A stretch of DNA of 60,000 nucleotides, from NCBI GenBank assembly GCA_914767715.1, contig OU612072.1, forward strand, positions 16,680,001 through 16,740,000. The letters run 5' to 3'. Below the pieces are notes generated by a model that made no database searches, was not told where the DNA came from, and saw only the letters and a program-made list of their open reading frames with translations. The DNA comes from Membranipora membranacea (Eukaryota > Bryozoa > Gymnolaemata > Cheilostomatida > Membraniporidae). The translations under genes were made by a program, and so were the position numbers. Shown here piece after piece: positions 35,173 through 45,387 of the stretch (the stretch's first letter is position 1; each line of letters starts with the position of its first letter).

Positions 35173-37032
35173 TCAAAGAGATAAAGCGCTGGTGTTAGAG
35201 ATGAGAGCCTTGAATACGTGATCTTTCAGATTCATGTTTTGAAGAGTAGTTATATTGGCAAGTGCACCCTCAGCTATCATCTCTAATACCAATAAATAAT
35301 TATAAAAATCATCAGAAATAATGTTAAGGCCTCCACGGTTTTGACGAGCAGTGTACTCTGCTTCTGATAGAGATGATGATGATGTGGTGATCGCTTCAAT
35401 GAGGCCTGTGAGAGGGAGATTTTTTAGCTTCCTGAGCTTTCTAACAAAGAAGCCACCAATATAAAAGAGGGCATCTCTCACATCTGATTGAATATTGTCG
35501 ATATTAGGAATCACTTCGGAAGCCACAGAATGCTGATTTGAATAATATTGAATAATCACAGTGAACAAATCGGGCAGTAAATAATTGAATGAGGATGATG
35601 ACAGAGTGAATTCAGAATGTTTTGATGTAAGGTCATGGAATCCCTCTTTTGAGGGCAGCAGCTTGATCATAAAAGAAATAAGTTTGATCACTTCAGACTT
35701 TGCCGTCGAACACCACTTCTTCAGGTCATTGATTATATAAGTCGATTTCTCCCTTCTTGTGATCTTGCACAATTCAGTCTCGAGCCTCTCAATCGCTTCT
35801 TGAACCAGTGTCTCACACACGTCTTCAGGTGGAACTAGATCTAAATCATGAAAATGCATCACACAGGGTTAACCGCAGAGTTTGCGGGGCGGTTTTGGCA
35901 TTGACAATAGGAATGATAACAATGAGAAAATTAAGAAAATAGCATCTTGGATACCAACATGATAAATATTAGGCAAATCACCACTCAGATAGATTTTCTT
36001 CTTTTTGTTGTTACAATAGAGTAAATGGAAAACTGAGGAATTAGCTTACATGTCATACGCAGTACCGGATTATGCGCAGTTATTTGATGTCTTTCTAGAG
36101 TTTGGAAACTGGCATAAGACTTCCCACATTCCGGGCACGGAAGTCGATTACTCTTTTTCGCCGTCTCTTTTTCAGCATTGGCTATCTCACACTTCACAAC
36201 ATGAAAGTAATTACCGTATGTTAATCAACCGTGACCAGTCTCTTGTCGCTGTAGTGGTTAATTTGTATACAATTTTGATGGAAAAATTACGATATGAAAA
36301 TACAGAATTAATCATAACCATCCAGATTAAGATATCTCATAGAGTCAGCAAGGTTCTGAAGTGGTGCTTATGTTGAAAAGAACTGGTAATTTGGGTTAGA
36401 GTCAGGTTAGAGTACGACCTCCTCTGAGTCAGGACATCCAGATAGGCTTTTGATGCGTAGGAGAAGGACTTACAATACATTCAAGTCTATCAGAGCTACA
36501 TTGGGATTGGTTTTCCGCAGATGCCCAATGGATCAGTAAGATTAATAACAACTGAACCAAATGACATCCATGGTGGTGGTACATGTAGCCGGTGATTTTG
36601 CTGATGTAGTCCTACTGCCATATGCTAGGTCGATGATATAGATACTGTTAGCAATGATGAACTTCATTAGTTCATGGATCTAATAGCCAAGGATATCAGT
36701 TGCTAAAACCAATGGACCAATGTTCATTGCTTCTTTTCCCACAACAAAGACAGAGCATGTTTTATCTTTAGCAGTTGGTCAGTGAGACAATCATGATCAA
36801 CAGGTTAATGAATACAATACTTGCCACTTTCAGGTCTGTTAGCAATGAGCTTAACTACTCTAGTTCAAGGATCTGATCTATGAACATAGCCATTCATCAT
36901 TCATTGATCTGAATAGAAGCTGATAGACAAGAATATGGATGTTTCATTTATCATTAGCAATTCACCACTCACCTCATCGTCCGAAAATAACTCATCTAAA
37001 TCAAACACAAAATCTTCCTGCCATCTGGCCAT
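35173..37032 (-). CDS. transposon accessory protein: C2H2 zinc finger plus P-transposase-like C-terminal domain
   Basis: Exons 36973-37032 (acidic start MARWQEDFVFDLDELFSDDE), 36050-36191 and 35173-35840, with matching phases 0 and 1, give 289 residues. Exon 2 carries one C2H2 finger (CPECGKSYASF...HQITAH), likely DNA binding. Exon 3 is helical; around DALFYIGGFFVRKLRKL and, about 40 residues later, RQNRGGLNIISDDF followed by LVLEMIAEGAL it follows the pattern of the segment that ends P/THAP9 transposases (AGYVVRKL ... RGGL-P-S). The plus-strand transposase lacks that segment. I infer a split transposase or a regulatory partner. The gene is in the right part of the element and convergent with the transposase. 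The exon structure is well supported; the domain link is by eye. Confidence 0.75.
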
Positions 37033-37135
37033 GGTTAAGCTTTAGTTCATTGGTGTAAGTAAGACTTCAGATTTTCTGCCTTCTATCGATTCAGATTCAA
37101 ACAATGAACTGATTCATTAGTTCATTGATTTAAAT
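36650..37135. promoter_or_regulatory. right subterminal repeats of the end motif
   Basis: Copies of TTAGTTCATTG and its inverse occur at about 36658-36677, 37042-37053 and 37103-37128. They mirror the left subterminal repeats and surround the first exon of the accessory gene. Confidence 0.6.
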
Positions 37136-37261
37136 AATGAATTCATCCTTAATCGCTATAAAGGAACTTGGCCTATATTGGAGTTATGTTTCCAGTTTTG
37201 TGTGTTTTTGAGAGGACAACTCTGAACCAGCTGCACGCACCTCAATTGGTCACGTGACTGC

Positions 37262-37291
37262 AGTTGTTCTTCCTGGAGGTTTAGTTCATTG
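37262..37291 (-). repeat. right terminal inverted repeat of P-like transposon
   Basis: Perfect inverse of the left end. Followed by the GTTTGAC target repeat and then sequence collinear with copy 1. Confidence 0.95.
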
Positions 37292-38458
37292 GTTTGACTC
37301 ATCTTCCTTTAGGAAACTGGAATGTCCAGTTTCCTATAGTTTTCTCTGTCTTACTAACATTTACTATTATTTATTATAATCATATAGAGTTTTTGTTTAG
37401 TCGTTTTTCAAATGTGACCGTATTAATAGATACCATTTTCTTCCGGGTTCAAGTAATTGTCAGGCAGTCAGATTTCATGTTTTGACTTAGATTTCCAAAA
37501 TTCAGCATCATCAGATAAAATTTACGGCGATAAACAATAGATAAAGGTTTAGCTTATTATGGCTTGGCTTGGGTATTTGTTAAGCTGTTCTGCCGTAGCA
37601 AATTATATTAATGATGGTGCGCTGAAGTAAAATTTATACTATATTTGTCATTAACCATGGATGTCATCTATACCTGCTGTGTTGAATTCTAGCTGGGTAT
37701 ATAAGCATTTGCGGTAACCCAATATGGCAGTGTTTAGAGTTGTTTTCCTTTTTTCTGTGCTGACAAATATCACATATGTGTGCTACAAACAAGGTCTATT
37801 AATCAAGCCACTGACAATAACAGCACAGTGACTATAAAAATTCTTGCCCTTTTCTTACACAGTGCAACAAAACCATTGCTCATATTCCTTCAAGAATTCA
37901 TTGGGAGAATATAAAACTATGAGGATTGACTAATACTGCTCATCAAAAGCCGACAGAACTTTAGTAAGTGCTGCAAGCATCTCCGTTTTGCTACTATAAT
38001 AATTTCATCATTGGATGCAATAAACCAATTCCAAAAGGGCTGAGCGAGTTATTGTTCAAGTTAAGCAACAAAGATATAAAATAAAGCCATAAATTTAGCT
38101 AAGACCCTTTAAAAACATTGATGTATCATTATAATTTATTTTTATTTTTATATATCAAAATAAATGAATGTATAAATAATCAGTAAGGCTGAACGATAAG
38201 ATATCAACATGATCATAGTAACAGAAGAGGAAAAATGCATCAAAGCTGTGAAGAAAAGGAGAGATAGAAGTAAAAATGATGATTTGGTATAACCGCTCTA
38301 CTATGGTCGTAAAACAGGTGATCAAATGGATAAATTTTAATGTGATATATAGCTTTTTAAAACTGTTCAACTTTGGTTCAACGACGCATATAGATCATTG
38401 CCAGGCAAACAACAACAGCCATTATTAACAAAAATAAGGTCGATAGAGTTTCTCTATT
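37292..38458. other. non-coding part of duplication copy 2 (3' side of gene C)
   Basis: Collinear with 10190-11224 and, after the site of the fold-back element (near 38296), with 15226-15386. The hairpin AGGAAACTGGAATGTCCAGT recurs at 37311. No gene seen. Confidence 0.6.
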
Positions 38459-41400
38459 TCATTCAGTGAGAATCTCATACATGAGCACAGATTTCTCATT
38501 GAATGTAGGAACTACGAGTGTTTTACCGTACAGACATAAATCAGGAATAAATGATTTAGACTTCTTTGCTGGATTAGTCAGTACTCTGTTCAGATCTCCT
38601 GAAAATGACAATTACACCGGGTATACAATTATAAGTAGAGGACGAAAACTGCTGTAATAAATCTCCTACACTCGAGTTTGTAGAGGGAAGAACCTGTTCA
38701 TATATATATATATATGTAGAAATATATATATATATATATACATACTTATATAACGTTCTCACTGGTCTCCAGTATCATTACAATGGTATGTATAACACAA
38801 AATTGAATTTTTGTGTTTATTACAAAATTGAATCTGATGGACAAGTGTGTATCATGAGATCATTATATTTATGTATTTATTATATATATTTTTTACAACC
38901 TACCATTACCCTCACCCAAAACTGATATTTCGGTGTGGTCCAGAAAATCTTCTCCCACAAGTACAACTCCTGCTGGATGATGAACTATCCCTCCAGGTCT
39001 GGCGACTCTCTCAGAACTCCAGATACGACCTCCATCCTCTAAACTCATCTTCACTACTTTTCCTGCGTCACCGTCAGATATGACCACACAGTCATCTCCA
39101 CAGCTGCTCATACTCACATAGCCTTTCATTGTCAGAGTGACAGGACAGGCAACTCTTCTGATGACATCTCCTGTGTATGAGTAGATGATGATCTGCTTAG
39201 CAGGCCAATCTCCAACAGCGAGCTGATTGTCATTGATGACTACAATGCGCTGCCCGAAGTAGGGGTTGACAGGATGGTCCCAGGATGAAAGTAATGAGCC
39301 ATCAGATATATCATAGACATTGATCTTTGATTGTGTTTTACTGATGAACATGAGAATGTAGAGTCTGTTGTTATACGCAGCTAGAGAGAAGACATGACAG
39401 TGTTCATTGATGAAGGCTTTGGTCACCTTGCCCTGCTGATCTATTCTGACAGCAGCTCCTCCAAACTGTCCTACATAGGTGAATCCGTTATAGTGACACA
39501 CTGTGGTACATCCACGGTCAAACTTAACCTCCCTGATCAATCTTATTCCAGCTGGAGCTTGTCTTTGTTGTGGAGGTGGAGGGATTGTCGAGGGAGGTGT
39601 TGCAGCTGATGGTGGCTGATTAAGGGCTATTGGTGATGAAGGCTTTACAGTGTTTAGATTGTAAGCTTCCCCTCTTAGCACAGTTTCACCCTCTTCAGTC
39701 AACAATTCCATAACTGGGATAAATTCAGTTTCTGTAAATTATTATTATATTATAAGTTATTAAATTATAAGATGATGGTCTGCATGCATTAGATTCTTAC
39801 ATATTATGTGGAAAAATTAGGACTATGAAAAAATGTTTTGTAGAAGGAGTTATCACCTTTCTTCAAAGAAGAGAACAACTACTAAATCATCACAGTCCTG
39901 CTTTATTATTTCGCCGGTGATGTGATTCATTTCATCAGATGGTAATAAAATGTGATCCCCATAACAAAATCATTGCAAAAACTGACAATTACCTAATCAT
40001 TCTCTCAAAGATCCAACAGGACAATCAAAAATGAATATATCTCGTTATTTCTAAGAATAACAATTTAACGCCAATAAAAACAATCATTTTAAAACTGGGA
40101 GTAGGTTTTTGTATCATATGCATATTATTTGTATGTTTTGCCTGACATAGACTAACCTTCAACTCTCAGTGAGGCCACATCTCCCTTCATATTCATGCCA
40201 GGTAACTCATAAGAGGTCAGAGACTTCAGGAACTCAAGACTTTCTTTGTACTTCTCAACAAGGTCAACCTGTTCAGGATAATTCAAATTTTTATCACAGA
40301 GCCGTCATGGACAATAGAGTTTGCGAGTGCTTGTTTGTGGCCTTTTGCGTGTAAAACTGATTAGCAAGTAATCCAAGACAGTTACCAACTGAGCTATATC
40401 TTGGGAGAAGAGCTTCAATCACAGGAGCTTAAAATAATCAAAATGTTAAAATAATTATCTTGTTGTTCAAACGGTTCAATCCCATTTGTGTCATAGAGTA
40501 AGCCCTTACCTAAGCAACTCTTTTTCCGGTAGTTACCAAATATACCATAGGATAATACTGTTTTAGAAGCACATAAGCCCAATTACCTTTAAACTGATCA
40601 CTTTACACAAGACTTATCTTGTAAAAAAACCAAAAGTAATTTACTCTTTGTAATCATGACCCTCAGCAGAACGTCCGCCCCCTTGCTCTTTGGATGATTT
40701 CAAATGTTGAGTGAGCCTTACCAGGTCTGGCTAGGTAAGGTGCTCTAGGAGACAAAGAGTAAACAAAAGGTCCCACATGTATAAAACAGCATACCTGTTT
40801 AGGAGCCTTGACCTCAACAACATTGGACACTAACCTGATGATAGTTGTTCATTCTGTGATCATTATCCTGCAATTTCCTCAATATCTCTTTGTGTATTGT
40901 CTCTACTTTCTGCTCTAGAAACACTTCTCTCTCTATTCTCCCTTCACTTCTGTGTGCTTCAAGCTTTAACTCCAGCCTTTCATACTCCTCCATCACATAC
41001 TTTATCTAAAACAATATGAATAAATAATTCTAAATGCAAAATCCGTAAGTGTTAATCTCATGCATATCATAAGCTTCAACTAACTTTCAATAAAGAAATA
41101 GGCCGCCATGGTTTAATAACTTATCTACTTGGGAGTTGTGTGCCCTTAGGAATCAGAGGACAACTTGTAGCAATTGTGCAATGATCAAGGACAAATTATT
41201 TGGCATTACACATTAGCCCTCACATATTTATCTCTGGACTGGTGTAGCTGAGACATCAGCTCTTCTGTCTTCTTATCCCAATTCCTCAGTCCTTCCATCG
41301 TATCCCTGACAAGTCTGTCAGCTTCACTTTCTCTCATCTGAGCCTCAACTCTCAGTTTATCTAGCTCCTGTAACAGGGTCCTCTCTAACTTCTCTAACAC

Positions 41401-43936
41401 TGTAAACTTGTGGCTGCCACCTAAAATATTCACGGACTAACCTTTGTGAGACTTGGAAATTTCTTTGCAACATGCGTAAGCAGAGACAAACATGTAGGAG
41501 ATGTATACACCTGAGGAGTCATTTACTCATGAAAGCATCCCCAATGGGATCCCCGATCCCACGACTCTGCGACTCATAATGTCTGAAAGAGAAGCAAGTG
41601 CTCTTACCAATTGTCCCATTTCAACGTTCCAAAAATAGAATGGGCTAATGGCTCATATTAGCAAGCCCGCTATGCACTAGTCGAAGTTGTTCTCATTGAT
41701 TGGCTGGTATCAATCCTGTCATTTCGTGGTGAATATAAACAGGGCTCTATAATAAAGACAGACAATAAAGTGTCTATTTATTCTTCAAAAGTTTCAAAAC
41801 AAATGGTCTACTCACCACTTGTGCATTTGATATTTTCAGGCAAGCAGTTTACACAAAAGGTCTTATAGCATTCAGGACAACCAAAGGACAGCTCTTGATC
41901 TTTGTGTATAGGACAGAATCTCTTCTCTAACTTCTTCATGGCTCTTCTGTATACAGCAATCTCCACTACCTTGTGTTCTGGGTTTAACTCAAAATGAGGC
42001 TGAAACATTAGATTCTGGATATAATTGTGATACATTCTTACAATCCAGCGCTGGATAAGGTACTACATAGAGGGCGGTGGAGCCAGGAAGATAGACTAAA
42101 CCTAATTGAATATCGTTAAGATCAGTGAGAGAGTGAGAGTGGGGTTGATGGCTTCAAACCTTTATAATTTTCTATTGAAGGCACATAAAAACCTCAGTTC
42201 TTGATCAGATTGTCAGGAAAGCAAAAGAGCATAGGGCCGTACCATGCTAAATGGATCAGTGTCCTTCCAGTACGGCATCATTGATAAGTATGTGTTTGTG
42301 GTGGTTGGTTGGTGGGAGATGGGCGGGTGCAGCTGCAGTTTGACCCGCTAGCAGTCGTCATGGTATTTTATTTTCATGTTTTTTTAGTTATTTTAGGGCG
42401 TTTAATGACAACAGCAATATTATAGTCTGGCAGCAAGTTCTGCAGTTGTTATGAAATATTTTAACACTTAGAAAAATTCAGAGCACTTCTGGGTTAAAAA
42501 TATATATAGTGTTAGAAATTGTCCTCCCTTCTCATCTATGAGCTATGAGGTATCCATGGGGCCTAATGCTGTACCAGCCCAATAAACTATCACTTCTTTC
42601 TACTTGACAGAATTGTATAAATTAGTAAATGAAGTTATCTACTATTGTAAAAAGTCTCCTGACAATGGAACAAAAGTTAATTTAAACCCATGTGGAAAAT
42701 AATGGTAATTAAAAGTCTTTTGAAGTGGTAATTTATTAGGTTGGCACAGCACTAGGCACCATGGATACCTCGTAGCTCTTAGATGAGAAGGGAGGACAAT
42801 TTCTACTACTATACAAAATTCTGATTCTCTCAATGTGAAAATATTGCATAAGTACTGCTGAAGTAGCTGCCAAACTATAATATATTGACATTAAGTCTTT
42901 AACACACATTTAAATTTACCATCATAACCTATAATTAACAATAGATATATTCAACAAGCTGAAATGCACCACATATTAGAAGCAAACAATACTACACTTA
43001 CCCCAGAATGATGATCACAGAACACATCGTTACAAGCGTAGCAATACATATCAGCTCTTTTCTTATCTTCTTCATTCTTCTTTATACAGATATGACAAAA
43101 TATGACCTCATGTTCCTTTTCCGATGACCTGCCAGACGGCAGCTTGTTCATTGTAAGCTCTGTCACTGCCCTACAAAACACAGCAGGCAAAACAATTAGA
43201 TTGGGAATGGACGCAAAAGTACCAAGAGTTAGCTGTGATGTAAGGACTATTAATTACAACTTGTTTCATGGCATCAATGAGCTGCAGAACATTGCATTGT
43301 TTGTCGTTTCTCATGGTGATCATCATTCTACACCAGTAATCACAAGCTAACTGACTACTGACACTCTAAGAACCAAATACAAGGTCAAAATGCTTAGTCT
43401 AAGTGCTCAGATGGCTGCATAGTGAATTAATGGCATTGCATCATCAAACACTCAATACGAATGAAGTTGAGTGTTTGATAGTTTGTAATGCCACTAACCG
43501 CAATGCAGCCCTCTGAGCACTTAGATTCACCATCAGCCGATGTTAACCGGTAGCTGGCTGGTGAACTGATATAACATTATTATACCTTAAAACATGCATG
43601 TCAAGTTGTCAAAATTTACTAATAACCTAATTTTTTATATTTCAACAACTTAATTAGACCATCATACAAGGTCATATTAATTTATTAAAAATATACTGTG
43701 ATGTGTTCTTGGTTATGTCCGATGTGCCGACAGTAAATTAGAAGTCATTATTACCTGCATGTCTCACAAGGGAAGTCACTTTTTGATATCTCAGAGAGTT
43801 TGAGCAGACATTCAGTGCAGACCTTATGGGAACAGGGTAGTAGTTTAAGATCACAGCCCAGAAAAGTCTCATACTCCATGCAGATAAAACACTGCGCTTC
43901 TCCTTCTTCTGCTTTATTTACATAAGCCGCAGCCAT
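38459..43936 (-). CDS. TRIM gene C: complete RING, B-box, coiled-coil, beta-propeller E3 ligase
   Basis: Nine exons: 43755-43936 (RING, C3HC4), 43002-43170 (B-box1), 41816-41999 (B-box2, CPIHKDQELSFGCPEC), 41224-41420 and 40835-41005 (coiled coil), 40157-40268, 38916-39731 (Pro-rich linker PPSTIPPPPQQ, then propeller) and 38459-38598 (end YEILTE-stop), counting the phase-split codons. Phases are 2,0,1,0,0,1,1 and every junction restores a sensible codon; the total is 656 residues without stops. The layout resembles TRIM2/3/71-type ligases, whose NHL propeller binds substrate or RNA; here the propeller is divergent, about six blades. TRIM proteins dimerise through the coiled coil and act in the cytoplasm as ubiquitin ligases (family knowledge). 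The start is the first ATG before the RING. It is the only full-length copy in the array. Confidence 0.9.
38700..38742. repeat. TA microsatellite in last intron of gene C
   Basis: (TA)n tract, orthologous to 15633-15713. Confidence 0.85.
41541..41635 (-). repeat. tRNA-like remnant in gene C intron
   Basis: Paralogous to 18340-18432, more diverged (B-box region now GTGGGATCGGGGATCC). It lies in the intron between the B-box2 and first coiled-coil exons. Confidence 0.35.
42421..42880. mobile_element. fold-back MITE in gene C intron 2
   Basis: Inverted arms (about 42421-42600 and 42710-42880) share outer TATAGTYTGGCAGC and an inner block GAAATTGTCCTCCCTTCTCAT. TA-rich boundaries suggest a TA target duplication (mariner-like), uncertain. 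No coding capacity. Confidence 0.75.
43402..43521. mobile_element. 120-bp hairpin MITE in gene C intron 1
   Basis: Ends AGTGCTCAGA...TCTGAGCACT, flanked by TA. The interior also pairs (AAACACTCAA with TTGAGTGTTT), so nearly the whole element folds into one hairpin. The TA target fits Tc1/mariner-type MITEs. Confidence 0.8.
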
Positions 43937-44808
43937 TCTGTCCTGGCAAAATATGATAATGAATGATACCCTGTTGTTGTAGCTGCAATAATTAGACCAA
44001 ATTTGGCCCAATTGCCTGCATTCGGAGTTGCTCCCGATCAACTGGACACGGCGCGGCCTGGGGGCGTGACCAGTGGGAGGGAGCAACTGGAGTGCAAGCA
44101 ATTGGATTAAATTTGATCTAGGAATACTGGATGTAGTTCAAATCACACATCCAGATAGTGCTTATTTCAAGAAAGTCAAGGACTTCAACTTCAATGAAAT
44201 ACTACTTACTTGTAAAATCTAAGGGAATCCAAACTCTTGACTCGTCTGACTCAAAGTTGCTATCAAAGCGGAAGTGTGTCACCTAGCATGTGTTCCAAAG
44301 TTGTTCCAAATTCAGTTAGTCGATGCGCTTGCTATCACCCCAATAAGAATATGTTTAATTAAAGCATGATATATTTTCCATAAGTACCCTTATCTTATCT
44401 TTATATACCTTTAACATTAGGCTCCAAAGTCAATATTGCGTTGAATATTAGGTGCTATTAGTTTGTAGCCTTGCTGAATGATAAGATATCACGGTAATAT
44501 GCCCCTATTTTCGTGTTGTACGGTGGTGTATTTCTGATAAGCCAGTATCCTGTCACTGTGTGCTGAGTATAGCTAACACCACAGTCATCGATTATGAAAC
44601 ACTGATTCCCAGCACACAGTAAATTGATGATAAGTACCAGTTAGGTTATTCCTGTATTGAATATTATTGAAGTTATAAACCTCGCTGTGGTTCAAAAAGC
44701 CATCATATTTTACTTTGGAGTTGCCCAGCCTCACATAAAGGGAAGGCAATTCCTATTTTATTTGTAGTCCAAGGTAAAAATAACATTACTCTATCTGCTA
44801 GCCAAGCA
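43937..44808. other. 5' flank of gene C
   Basis: No exon seen. It should hold the gene C promoter and, if the plus-strand gene at 44.8 kb is real, a divergent promoter. A short inverted pair lies near 44560-44610 (GTGTGCTGAGTATAGC, CCCAGCACACAG). Confidence 0.45.
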
Positions 44809-45365
44809 TTGTTCGGTGGGGGTTCCCCGCCCCACCGACGGAGCTTCGATTTTTATGAGAATTTAAACGAAGAGTATTTTAGATGTTTCAGCAATATGTG
44901 TTATACTTCTGAGAAATTTATTCATAATAGGCCTATATTGGTGTTACCCAAAAATAGACTATTATCCGGTTACTTTCACTACTGTGGTGTTGTGTTTTGC
45001 AGGAACACGATTGAAAGGTTGATGGTCAGATGGACGTCAAAAAGGCGCTCATTAGTAGTACCACTAAATCATCCTAGGCCTAGAGGTAGCCTCATGAGAG
45101 CTTTCAGAGCTAATTATTTGTTCCAGCAAACCATTTCAAACAGGAGCAGATTGTCAGCGCCCATCAAAGCTGTGAGTATCTCCACCATAGACGATTATCT
45201 CCACTCACTGACCACACTGATAACAAGACTACACTATTACCATGTGTATCACGGATCGTGAGAGTCAATTTTAATACGAGTACCTAACATGTGCCCACCC
45301 CTAATTATTGAAACTGTCCTCAGGTCGTCACACAACTTTCTTCTGATGGTACTCAAGCTAAGTGA
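44809..45365 (+). CDS. small unrecognised plus-strand gene (3' exons)
   Basis: An exon is open to 45171 and ends at a GTGAGT donor in phase 0. After a TCCTCAG acceptor a second exon (45324-45365) continues VVTQLSSDGTQAK-stop, with AATAAA overlapping the stop (45365-45370). A TTTTGCAG acceptor near 45000 may be the true start of the first exon, giving RNTIERLMVRWTSKRR and a basic, Pro-containing stretch. The frame as counted from 44809 begins with TTG, so the 5' end is unknown. No family recognised. Confidence 0.4.
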
Positions 45366-45387
45366 ATAAATTGACTCTCTACTGATC

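Larger units (their letters stand above)
27673..37291. mobile_element. P-like (P/THAP9 superfamily) DNA transposon, 9.6 kb, apparently complete
   Basis: Perfect 30-bp terminal inverted repeats (27673-27702, 37262-37291) start CAATGAACTAAACC. They are flanked by direct GTTTGAC repeats (27666-27672, 37292-37298). Copy 1 near 10170-10185 shows an unoccupied site, ATTCGTTTGA followed by ATCTTCC. Inside are a six-exon transposase on the plus strand, a convergent three-exon gene on the minus strand, a tRNA-like segment and palindromic subterminal repeats. The P superfamily usually makes 8-bp duplications; seven matching bases is close. At 9.6 kb it is much longer than the roughly 3-kb Drosophila P element. 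Intact ends and open exons suggest recent activity. Confidence 0.92.
22237..41940. repeat. large segmental duplication, copy 2
   Basis: Partner of 6338-18730 (also matching 2876-3345 of unit 1 at its left end). It has been enlarged by a LINE (about 25120-26210), a CCCAGC-ended element (26325-27599) and the P-like transposon (27673-37291), all absent from copy 1. Confidence 0.85.
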
